From: Calcarisporiella thermophila CBS 279.70
Taxonomy: Eukaryota > Calcarisporiellomycota
Length of the DNA stretch: 22,859 nt
Assembly (NCBI RefSeq): GCF_041956535.1
Contig: NW_027192203.1
Location: 772,446-795,304 of the forward strand
Reading direction: 5' to 3'
Part shown: one piece after another, positions 8,645-18,021 of the stretch
How the letters are laid out: each line of letters begins with the position of its first letter
Position numbering within the stretch: the stretch's first letter is position 1
The notes under the pieces: generated by a model
Seen by the model: only the letters and a program-made list of their open reading frames with translations
What the model was told of the DNA's origin: nothing
The model's database searches: none
Made by a program: the position numbers and the translations under genes

Positions 8645-11027
8645 TCACAATCGCACGCTTCCCCGTAGAATGGCTTCGTAGTCGTCTCGCTTGAATGGGA
8701 TATATTCATCTCCACGTAGCCAGTATAAAGGATCTTTCACTTTGTTAACATTAATCCCTTCATTCCGATATTCAACCTTGCGCTGCTTAAAGGTTCCTGT
8801 CAGCTCTATCGAGGAGACAGGTCGAATGAACTGTGGAATCGCGTACCCCGGTAGCTTTTTCTTCAAATAGATGGCTAATTCTTTGAAATCTATCTTTTCC
8901 CCCCTGACCTTGATAACGGACATCCCGCACCGACCGTCATGACCTGGGACTTCCACTCCATATACATTCGCCTCCTCAATACTTGGAAATCCTGCTAAGA
9001 CATCCGCCACTTCCATGGTGCTTACATTTTCGGACTTCCAGCGGAATGTATCCCCTAATCGATCGCAAAACCAATAATAGCCATTCTCGTCCCGCCTCAA
9101 CAAGTCATTGAAACGGAAGTAGCTATCCCCCTTTTTAAACACGTTCTGGAGAATCTTCTTCTTCGTTGCCTCGGGATTCTTGTGATAGCCTCTGAAATTT
9201 CGAAATGGGTGATCGGGAACAATTTGCTGAATAAGCTCGCCAGGTTCATTGACCCCAGCAGGAATGCAAAACCCTCGATGGTCGCGTAGTGGCTCCTCAG
9301 TTACTGGGTCAATTTTGATCAACTGTAAACCTGTTTCGACTAATCGCGCTATTGTACCACGATGACCCACCGCACCGGCCCCTAGAGGACCGGTATTGAC
9401 GTTGAAAAGCGACGTGATGCCCTCAGTGGCAGCAAAGTATTCACCGATAACTGGTATATTAAAGCGTTCCCTGAACTTTTCCCAGATATCGGGACGCATG
9501 CCGTTGCCCATCGCAAGTCGAATGCGGTGGCCTTTTTCAACGCTGGGGTTAGGTGGTGTATTTAGAAGGTATCGGCAAATCTCTCCAATATACTAAATCC
9601 AGCGAAATTAAAAACATAAGTTCAAGAAGACTGAAGAGAAACTCCGAGACTTAGCGGGAGTACTACCTGAAAGATATTACAATCGTATTTGATTATTTCG
9701 TGCCAAAAATTCGTGGCCGAAAACTTCTGGCTCAGAGCCACCGAGGCTCCCGTGATCCAGGATTGAAACACTAGTAGGATAGCTTAAAAGATACACGCGT
9801 TGATGGGCTTAGGTGGACCAAGTACTAGCTAAAATACCCCAAAATTACCTGCAGCACCATGATAAAGTGGCAAGCAGCAATACATCCTATCCTCCTTTCG
9901 AATATTAAAGAGGGTCTTCCACATGCCAGCAGCGACTATGCAGTAGAGTTTAGCAAAGTTTGTGGGTTTCTGCTATACTTTCAAATGGCTCTCTATTTCA
10001 GGTTAAATGATATGGTGACAACTTACGCGTTATGCGACCAGGTTGCAAAATCGCAGGCTAAGATTGAACCGGTGAAATTCTTTAATTTATACTATTGGAA
10101 GGGGGGATGGAGGAATTCCACTTACTTTTGGCAAACCCGTCGTCCCACTTGTGTAGATTAATACCATAGTGGCGTCATGAAGAGCACCCAATCGTAACTT
10201 ACGGGGTGTTGATGATGTAGGATATTGACTTAATTCGTGGCTGGTTAAGGCTCTACAGAATGGTAGCTGGTCTTCACCATAGCTAATAATTTCAATCTTG
10301 AGCTCTTCGGTAATTGGGGCCAAATTCTCAGCGATGTTTTGGGGGATCTCAGGATCAATAAGTAATATACGGGGGCTGCAAGTCGAAAGTGAGTGGAGAA
10401 GTGGTTTGTCATTCAGATTATAGTTAATGAAAGCGGCAGATGCTCCTATCTTGTTGATAGCTAGCCACGAAATTATGAATTCGGGTTTATTCTGCATGTA
10501 TATTGCAACGATATCTGAATGAATGTAAGGACATGTTAGTTCAGTGAGAGATAATCAGAACAGTTAAGCCATCACCTCCTCGCTTTATTCCCTTGGAGAG
10601 AAGAAAATGGCCCAATTGATTCGATTGCTGATCAATATCCTTGAAAGTATAAGTTTTGTCCTGGTAGAGCAGATACACTCTATCGGGAGTAGCTTTAACT
10701 TGCTCCAAGAAACGGTTGCAAAAATTAAACGTATCTTCACGACGGCACTTAGCAATCCTAATCATTCGTCATTGTTATTTTAATTTCTTAGAATAATAGG
10801 ATATAGGAAAATGCTCATACAGATATGCGCCAATTATCAAGCCGCGCAGTTGCCTTAGATCCGATGAAAGAAAGAGTTTGGAGTCTGCGTACATGCCCGC
10901 TGCAGTCAGTGCAGCAACCGCGAGCGCGGCCTGGTCAACTACATGCAGTCGAATGAGTGGGAAAGGGAGATATCATTAAATGTTTTGTTCTTTTGCCCAT
11001 AGACAAAAAAAAATCATACTTACCCAT
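8645..11027 (-). CDS. FAT1: Very-long-chain acyl-CoA synthetase / fatty acid transporter (FAT1/FATP family)
   Basis: Seven coding exons on the minus strand: 11027-11024, 10938-10821, 10757-10576, 10514-10126, 9972-9849, 9782-9667 and 9592-8645. They join to 626 aa, normal for the family. Introns are 85, 63, 61, 153, 66 and 74 bp with GT-AG ends. The enzyme activates long and very long fatty acids to acyl-CoA with ATP and promotes their uptake at the plasma membrane, ER or peroxisome. Visible landmarks are a hydrophobic N-terminus (ALAVAALTAAG), the AMP-binding motif IYTSGTTGLPK (about 221-231), LPLYH near 263, YIGEICRYLL at 312, and the FATP signature GDTFRWKSENVSTMEV (about 491-506). The start exon has only four coding bases (ATGG). 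An alternative acceptor three bases downstream (exon start at 9969) would remove one Gln. Confidence 0.9.
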
Positions 11028-11230
11028 TTCAACAAGTAATCAGTCGAGTCTAGAAAAAATAAAGAGGAAGTGAGAAAGAAAATGAAATAGAAAACAGTGA
11101 GTTGCTCAACAACACCGATATACACAAATAAGTCAATGAAGACAAACCTTGTTCGAGCAGATTATGTTGATGGGTTGATATAGCCGCTGATTCCTCGGAA
11201 GAAATCACATGTGATACATTGGGTAGTAAC
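11024..11230 (-). promoter_or_regulatory. FAT1 5' leader with probable leader intron
   Basis: On the minus strand a likely leader intron runs 11147-11050 (GTTTGT donor, pyrimidine-rich TTTTTTCTAG acceptor). The leader exon then reaches the ATG at 11027-11025. A four-codon upstream ORF (11219-11205) would be in the leader if transcription starts upstream of it. This was read from splice signals only. Confidence 0.45.
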
Positions 11231-12022
11231 AATTTTTAACTTTGATTCCTGAAGATTTTACTGATTTGAAACCTTGGCCTATTTGTCTGCTGTTCTTTAT
11301 ACTATATATATAAATTATAAATGCACCGGCCAGCTGTCAGCACTGTGAGATACAGCTAGAAATTGCCCCCTTAGCATCTGTTGCCATGAATATGCAATTA
11401 ATCAATTTTCAAGGGATTTCAAAGCAAGTCAGGTAGAATTACTTACACTTTGCGAGTTATACAAAGCCCTACAGTTCAATGAAAGTATATTGTTTGTACA
11501 TAACCATTAAATATTTATCATTTTAAGATCAGTGTACTACAATCCAATCTTGTAATATATAATATAAACATATACCGTTTGCATCTATATTATCAATCAG
11601 AACAGGGATGGTTTCAGAAGGGCTTTATCGAAACTAATCCATAGTTATCGTTTTTTGGCGCTTATCAATTGAGAGAGAAAGCAAGACTTTTTTTCAGCTT
11701 TATCTGATGCTCAGAATTGAGGTTGCTAGGTTTTATTCGAAGGACTTCACTCGTGCATGCCCAAAAGGTAACATCGCCTACTCTCTACGAGTGTGAAAAT
11801 TTTGTGGGCGCAGAGCACAAATTCTGTAAAATTTACAAATGAGATTGGGCGACAGACTTGATACCTTTGTATAGGTTTAACATTTCCCAAATCTGATGGG
11901 CTTTTCCCAAGAGCAAACTTTGAACACATATTATTACTTGAACATTTTGCAGAGTTTATTACAATCGTGAGCAAAATCAAACATGTATTTTTTAAAAAAG
12001 ATCTAATGCTTGCGAGCAAGTT
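11231..12022. other. Gene-free spacer between FAT1 and the cysteine-rich peptide gene
   Basis: AT-rich. It holds the upstream region of FAT1 and the 3' UTR of the minus-strand peptide gene at 12023. That 3' UTR has a short palindrome, CTTGC-TC-GCAAG, just after the stop codon and an AATAAA about 60 bases further on (minus strand). No gene is recognised. Confidence 0.5.
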
Positions 12023-12208
12023 TTACTGATATGACACCTTGCATTGTTTCTTGCTCAATTTGGCGTTGCCGCAGTGGCATGAGTTATCCTCGCAATAGGG
12101 GTAAAGGCAGCGGAGCATGCAGCAGCGTTGAGTTTGGTCCTTGGTGCAATCGGCAGAGGCCACGTTCAAGACGAGAGCGATAAGAAGCAAGACAATGAAG
12201 AATCTCAT
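12023..12208 (-). CDS. Small secreted cysteine-rich peptide (8 Cys)
   Basis: A single-exon gene of 61 aa. The first 19 residues are a clear signal peptide (MRFFIVLLLIALVLNVASA) with an Ala-Ser-Ala cleavage site. That leaves a mature peptide of about 42 aa with eight cysteines in the pattern C-x8-CC-x3-C-x4-C-x4-C-x-C-x9-C, enough for four disulfides. This spacing does not match a named family I can state with confidence. Defensin-like, knottin-like and effector-like folds are all possible. A strong TATA box 64 bases upstream of the ATG and a compact leader support a real, well-expressed gene. Extracellular location is inferred from the signal peptide; the role is unknown. Confidence 0.75.
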   Translation of the reverse strand: MRFFIVLLLIALVLNVASADCTKDQTQRCCMLRCLYPYCEDNSCHCGNAKLSKKQCKVSYQ

Positions 12209-12271
12209 TTTTAGTATTGAAATGAACTCGATGGGTTTAATTTTTGTTCTTACCCCTCGTACTCGCCCGCC

Positions 12272-12279
12272 TTTTTATA
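12272..12279 (-). promoter_or_regulatory. TATA box of the cysteine-rich peptide gene
   Basis: TATAAAAA on the minus strand, 64-71 bases upstream of the ATG. This gives an expected leader of roughly 35-40 nt. Confidence 0.65.
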
Positions 12280-14565
12280 CACTCGAGATATCCATCGGTA
12301 CCTTGATATTTTTAGCAAAGAATGTGCAATCTAAAAAGGCTCGAGCTTGTATGGGAAAAGAATATGTAACTCCGAGTTAGTTCTTTGAAATCTCTCTTTT
12401 TTTTTGTCCCTGGCCCTTAAAGTCTGGACGCCAACGAGGATTTACCTCACCCTGAATGGAAGCTTCCTAATTAGCGTAAAACTGAGTTTACAAGCTCTTA
12501 AGCGAAAGGCGGAGTGAATTCTAGCATTCATCAAACATCGAGAACATAATCTACTTGTTACCCATTGGTTTTTCTTTTTATAGAAGCAAGCGATTATGCT
12601 TTTCATAATCCATTCTATAGAACTTGACTCAGGCAGCAGGTTCTGGAGGATAAACTAAAATATAGCTCAAGTTGTCTTGTAGTGGTGTGCAGCGAATAGG
12701 AGAATGCAAAGAACTTTTCCGGCTTAGTATCCGTAGAATGACTTATAATTCATGATTCATTTAACAAGGTTGTGGAGAGAGGACAATTAGTACACCTATA
12801 GGATTCGAATATGAGGTGGTAGGGTTGTTTCCTTGTTTGGACCGCACCATTAACTCTAATCCGTGAAATTACAAGCATAGGATATGCATCAATAGAATAG
12901 AGGCAAAGAGCATTGGTAATGCGATAATCGCTCGCACAAGACTTTAATGTCCGTCATTCTCTGAATTTGATTCTTCCTCAAATAGCAAATCAACCGTATT
13001 AAGAATGTAAATCTTAAGCGACGGTCCAATGCTATCAATGTCAGAAGTTTGTATCTCCGTTTTGGACACGATAATAAGCAGAGAGCTCTTCAGGGGAATA
13101 TCGACGTGCTTCAACCAAACCATACAAATATTCTTTTCAGTGGTATTCAATATGTTAATCCATTATTAGAAACGTTTCAACGTGCAAAACATTTTGAATA
13201 CAAAGTGTGCTTGAACTAGTATACTCTCGCTTATCATGGGAAAAAAAATCCCCTAGGAAATTCAGGAGCTAAGCTAACGAAAATATGGAAGGTTACCCTT
13301 GTATATTCGTTTTATTAATACCCAATCCTTGGATACAGGGCGCTTCTAGATGTTCCCAGGGAAGAATTTACCGTGAGATTTTTTTTTAATTATATTGATT
13401 TTACATACAGGCGGCTGCCGAAGATGCCCGAGGCAGGTACAGGCTCGGAGAGAACTATAATTCGTTATTTTTATATAGAAAATGCGCGCAGTTCACGCAT
13501 TCACAGGCTCGGAGCTCATCGCGAAATCACAGACATCGAACGCTTATTTGCGTAAGTAGGTCATAGCTTCGTAGAGTCATAAAAAAATCACCACGCATCC
13601 AACTTTAATAAATGGCTACTAACTATCTTACAGCCTAACATGTAGCTTCCAAAGAAAGCATTTCCTAGAAGCATTTTGTTGAGTCATCCAAAGGCATAAC
13701 TAGTGTCTTTCCCAGTATTAGTAGATACTATCAAGAATGCTATTGGTAGGCGAGGAGCAATTTAAATTAATCTCGAATAGGATTAAATATTGATATCACT
13801 CATTGTTATTTTCTAGAATATGAGAAACTGTGGCCCAATTTCTCTTTTTGGATATGAAGGCCAGACTCGCCCCAAAATTTATTGGAAGCTTGAAATGAAG
13901 GCGTCTGCGCACTCCTGATCTTGCGATAGCTTTGATTGCTACATGAATTTAGTTCGAGGTATTACCACTTCGGTTCAAATCTTTGGGGTGGGGAAGAAAA
14001 GGAGGAAGACGCCAAATATCCTTTCCAGTTTACAGTTAGTCAGATTAAATTATTTTCGCACGAAGCAACCAAGCCCTACTTTTAAGCATCGCACTTGATA
14101 CCTCCAGCTTTCGATTGTTTCGCTTAACGTTTGTTTGTCAAAATATAATAATATTAAGTATGATATTTATTAAAAACAGATACTTACAAATACGCTAAAT
14201 AAGTAGAAATTTTCTTTTCATTAGAATCGAATTGTTTTTCACTTTATCTCATTGTAATGCATTTATTCAATGGTGGTCAAAGGGTACTCATATAGTGAAA
14301 AATCCTTAGTAGTCAAGTAATAGAGAGAGTGCAATCGCTAGGGAGCTGAAAACTCGTGAGTGAAATGGAAAAGTAAGGATAATTCAGTTGCTTTATGCAC
14401 AATGTAAGGCAATACAGGAAATTAAAATAGACAAAAAATATTTTTTTCTAGGACTTTTTACCAAAAAGTTTCGTATATCGCTACCGTAACAAAGAGTAGT
14501 TTCATTTGAGTTAATCCGTCACAGAATTTCTCGTTAGGATTATTCCACCATTTTTAATAACGGTT
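12280..14565. other. Gene-poor spacer, 2.3 kb
   Basis: No gene is recognised. A minus-strand ORF at 12944-13123 (59 codons, acidic C-terminus EEESNSENDG) has no known domain and no promoter evidence. The 12-mer ACAGGCTCGGAG occurs twice, at 13439 and 13503, in a locally GC-rich patch, possibly a decayed coding fragment. A GGTTCAAATC at 13973 resembles a B box, but no tRNA fold surrounds it. Confidence 0.45.
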
Positions 14566-14572
14566 TATATAA
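14566..14572 (+). promoter_or_regulatory. TATA box of the secreted deaminase gene
   Basis: TATATAA, 51-57 bases upstream of the ATG at 14623. Confidence 0.5.
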
Positions 14573-14622
14573 TAGTGATATTAATAGGATAGTTATAAAC
14601 GCTTAGTATACATTTTTAAAGA

Positions 14623-15273
14623 ATGGTTCTTTTGGCCGCTGTTCTAATCCCATTGTTAACACTTGCGTTAGCAGTTCCTTTGTCCGCTCGAAACCACTGG
14701 ATGCAAAAGGCTGTAGACGCGACGATAGCTTTAAATGATACACCTTGTCCAATATATCCTTTCGGAGCTGCTATAGTCAATCATACAGAGAGTACCGAGG
14801 GGGTTTTTGTCATTGATGGGGCGAATCGAGCCAGTGACGATCCTACGCAGCATGGAGAAATGAATGCCATCCAAAAATTGGCAAAAAAATATCCGGGCCG
14901 TGGTCAGAAATTAGGCCAAGGATTGACACTCTACACTACGGCTGAACCTTGTCCTATGTGCATGGCTGCAATTCGATGGGCTGGTTTCGAAGAGGTGGTT
15001 ATTGCCACGGACATGAGAACATTGATAAATTATAACTGGCAGCAAATCACGATAAGTGCAGAGGAGGTCAACCAACAATCGTTTTTGCTACCAACTCGCA
15101 CCAAACTGGTGCAAAACATTTTGACTAATGTCACCGATCCTTTATTTCAATGGCAGTTCCAACCTGGATTCCAATGTCCTGACGGATGTCATCGTATCAA
15201 TAAGATCTGTTCAAGACATAGTGAGCAAGCGGCTTTGAAACTGCAACAGCACGGACAAATTATAAGTTATTAA
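14623..15273 (+). CDS. Secreted cytidine/deoxycytidylate-superfamily deaminase
   Basis: A single-exon gene of 216 aa. The zinc-dependent deaminase core is intact: HGE at residues 77-79 (zinc His and catalytic Glu) and PCPMC at 109-113 (the two zinc Cys), within TTAEPCPMCMAAIRWAG as in the nucleoside/nucleobase (guanine, cytosine, tRNA-adenosine) branch. Unlike most members it starts with a hydrophobic signal peptide (residues 1-18, cleaved near LALAVPLSA). It also has N-glycosylation sequons (NDT, NHT, NVT) and extra Cys in the C-terminal tail (CPDGC, then C). It is therefore probably an extracellular or vacuolar enzyme that deaminates nucleosides or bases. The substrate cannot be read from sequence. 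Free nucleobase scavenging is one plausible role. Confidence 0.85.
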   Translation: MVLLAAVLIPLLTLALAVPLSARNHWMQKAVDATIALNDTPCPIYPFGAAIVNHTESTEGVFVIDGANRASDDPTQHGEMNAIQKLAKKYPGRGQKLGQGLTLYTTAEPCPMCMAAIRWAGFEEVVIATDMRTLINYNWQQITISAEEVNQQSFLLPTRTKLVQNILTNVTDPLFQWQFQPGFQCPDGCHRINKICSRHSEQAALKLQQHGQIISY

Positions 15274-16302
15274 ATGACAGTGAATGCTTGAAATACTGTG
15301 TATTATTGTATATGAATACATTCTCTAGAACTAGATAGAGGCCGAAGAAAGACACTAATTGTATGGCAGTGCTCACATTAGGAAATGTTGATTCGTCGGG
15401 TGAAATCGATTAAATTCTACAAAGACAAAGCAAAAAAAAAAAGGTATTCAACTAACCATGACATCCGCTTTAGTTCTTGATTGTACTCGTCCGATGAATT
15501 TTAGAGTTCGTGGCCGGGCTTGCTCGGGAGATAGTAACTATCCTCTCTTTGGGTTGATCAGGTTTGTTTTTCGCAACTGGTAATATCGTCGCTTGACCTT
15601 TGATTGACTGGATGAATGTGACAGCATCCTAGATCTGCTAATCGCTTAAATAATTAATTCGAGGGTGAACTTGAGAATTATCTAAGATGGACATTTTGTT
15701 CCATAGTGCTAATGTCATATAACCGCGCAGGGTTGGATGCAGCTTCTTTAGCAAATGCATGCTCTAACTATATAGATTTAGAACCAAAATCCAGCGTTTG
15801 CGGATAGAATACGAGCTATTGTATAGAATCGAATGTTTGCTTCAACGCTTCTTACATTCCTAAAAGGATACAAAGGGACACATAGAAAAGTAGCCCATTC
15901 AGTTGGGTGAATCGAGAGCTCCAATGCCCCCGATGAGGAATTTAAATCTATCACACTTGATGAGGGCAAACACACATATTTTCATTATAGAATACATCGT
16001 AGTAAGAATTATATTTTGGGCTGAAAATGCCAAATACATTTGGATGTATTCTCCTGTATGGAAGTCGCGTCTCGAACGCGGTCCACACTGTTGCTCTCAG
16101 TCCTGTTTGCGTAGATATGGTTGCAAAGCAATTGTTTAATATATCCCGTGAGATTTTTAACAAAATAGTCCAAATTTTTCACCAGTTGAATGGTTATGAT
16201 TCAATCACAATTGCTTTGTGCCTTCGAATAACAACTTATATATGGTAGAATGACCTGGTTTATATGTACTAGCACAAACAACGGCAGTTAAAGTTATTCT
16301 AT
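15274..16302. other. Gene-free spacer between deaminase and polyol dehydrogenase
   Basis: No gene is recognised. It contains an 11-base A run (15432-15442) without a hairpin, AATAAA or visible target duplication. It also contains overlapping short minus-strand ORFs (15778-15975 and 15951-16163) with fairly protein-like composition but no domain. Confidence 0.45.
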
Positions 16303-17399
16303 TCATGGCTTAATGCATACTTTCAACCCCTTGCCCGTAAGGAAAGTATCCCACGCATGTTCAAAGTCTTTCAAGGGGAACGAGTGTGTAACTATTTGGT
16401 CCCAGCGCAAGGTACCATTGGCTAGAATACGTATAGCACGCTCCATGGCATGCGGGTTGGTGTAGGTAGATTTAATGGTGAGCTCGCGGCGGTATACATT
16501 GAAGGGAGAAAGCGAGACCTTGGCATCTGGCTTCGCAACCCCAACCCAGACAATGGTGCCTCCAGGCTTGGCGCAATCTACAGAAGCTTCCATGGTGTTT
16601 GTTCGGCCCACACACTCGAAGACCACATCGAATTGCATCGAAAGAGAGGACAAGTCGGAAGGATCGAAACTTGCTGCCGCTCCGAATGAATGCATGGCAA
16701 GCTGTCGACGGTCGGCATTCGGTTCGACAACAGTAACGCGTGCGCCACTGCTGATGCAAAGCGCAATGGTCATGATGCCAATTGGCCCGCAACCGAAGAT
16801 GAGTACCTCATCCCCCACACGCAGGTTGCTAACTTCAACCGCATGCACGACGCAGGAAAGTGGCTCAGCAAGACATGCTGCTTCTGGAGGAAGATGATCG
16901 GGCACAAGGTAGGTCGCCGTGATAGGGACAATAGCGTACTCGGCCATGCCTCCATCTTGCGTGACGCCAAGAGCAGTGGGGGTCGTACAGAGATGAGGCC
17001 GAGCGTTCCGGCAGAATGTACAAGCATGGCAAGGCAAATTAGGGTCAATGGCCACACGAGCATTCAAGGGGATGTTTGTCGCTGTTTCTGGATGAATCGC
17101 GACGACTTTGCCAGCGAATTCATGCCCAATGGTAGAATTGAGTCGAGCATGAGGCGTTTCTCCTTTACAGATATGCTATGCAGAAGAGAGCACGGGCGTG
17201 CTTGTTAGAAAGGCGAGGCAAGCATAGCGGCGTGGAAGGATTATCAGCTCACCAAGTCGGTTCCACACAAGCCCGAGGCCTCTATCTGGATCAGGATCTC
17301 TCCGGGCCTAAGGGGGCGAAGCTTCTTTTCAGTCACTTCGATGCGGCCAGGCTTTGTCCAGGACGCTGCGAGGCAGGTATTCACGGTTTCCAAGGCCAT
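16303..17399 (-). CDS. Zinc-dependent medium-chain polyol dehydrogenase (sorbitol/arabinitol type)
   Basis: Two exons on the minus strand, 17399-17253 and 17175-16303, join in frame to 339 aa. The 77-bp intron (GTGAGC to CATAG) sits between GLCGTDL and HICKGE. The family oxidises a sugar alcohol to a ketose with NAD(P)+, in the cytosol. The catalytic zinc site is complete: Cys45, the His67-Glu68 pair in GHE, and a Glu in AEPLS (153). Structural zinc cysteines are at 98, 101, 104 and 112, and the Rossmann motif GCGPIG is at 177-182. The intact zinc sites argue against a pseudogene. The gene is divergently paired with a sugar transporter, which supports a role in sugar/polyol catabolism. Threonine dehydrogenase is less likely but not excluded. 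The substrate is inferred at class level only. Confidence 0.88.
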
Positions 17400-18021
17400 T
17401 GTGCGGGGGTTGACGGGAGAAGGTCCTCGGCTACTTAGCGGGCGAAGGAAAGCTTGGGGCGAGGCGAAGGGCCGCTCGGCTGAAATAGCCCCGTCCAATC
17501 TCGTCTTCGGAATTCCCGATCGCGCTTGGAATTCCAAAGAAGCGGGCCGCTTGGTCCTTGATGGGGCCAAGGGGCGCGGAGAGCTGCTTGCGGAGACGAG
17601 GGGTGACGAGAGCCTTCCACACCCGTCACAAGAGCACAGGCGCTCGTGCTACGTGTCATCTGTTTCTTGCTGCGGGGCACCTCTTTACATCGATAACGGC
17701 CCTTGATGGAAGTGAGACAGGGCTAAAAGCTTATCCTCCGCATTGTTTGTAGATGAGATCTTGCCGAATTCGCCAGACCAGTCACGTGCCCAATCCCAAG
17801 CCTGGGTCCGCTAATAGGCCTGGACTTCTACCCCACATTGGCGGAGTATATTGCCTTTGCACAAAAGATAAGGGGGTTCGTTGAGTGCAACCGCTCATAT
17901 AAATATGGATGCAAACATGGCACGGCTCATTCTTACGCATTGCGGAAGTTTTCTCCCCTTTTCCATTTGCAGCCTGTCGAGATTCTTCGGTGAATGTTGA
18001 AATCCATTTCATGACCACATC
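17400..18021. promoter_or_regulatory. Divergent promoter region between polyol dehydrogenase and sugar transporter
   Basis: 622 bp between the two start codons. The transporter side has a TATA box, TATAAATA, at 17898-17905. A CACGTG palindrome lies at 17783-17788 with a CCAAT close by, so shared regulation is plausible. The dehydrogenase side (17400-17650) is GC-rich without an obvious TATA. A five-codon upstream ORF (18011-18028) overlaps the transporter start codon. Confidence 0.5.

Noticed and set aside
10022-10052. Extra 31-base FAT1 exon between GLPK and the LPLYH region
   Set aside because: It has plausible splice ends, but its length would shift the frame. Skipping it joins GLPK directly to the next exon in frame and matches the spacing of the FATP family, so a single 153-bp intron is preferred.
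11747-12019. 90-codon minus-strand ORF with a hydrophobic start
   Set aside because: It begins with TTG, not ATG, and lies in the 3' UTR of the Cys-rich peptide gene. The leader-like sequence is probably chance.
12944-13150. Minus-strand ORF of up to 68 codons with an acidic C-terminus
   Set aside because: The first ATG is at 13123, leaving 59 codons. No domain, promoter or splice partner is recognisable. It could be a last-exon fragment but cannot be supported.
13373-13555. Plus-strand ORF in a GC-richer patch with a repeated 12-mer
   Set aside because: Composition does not resemble a known protein. The two 12-mers (13439 and 13503) are too short and isolated to define a repeat family.
15432-15442. 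A-run as a retroposon tail
   Set aside because: No AATAAA within 30 bases, no hairpin, and no flanking direct repeat was found.
15778-16163. Two overlapping minus-strand ORFs that could be exons of one gene
   Set aside because: A GT-AG join can be drawn, but the product has no recognisable domain and no start context. Possibly a decayed gene, not annotated.
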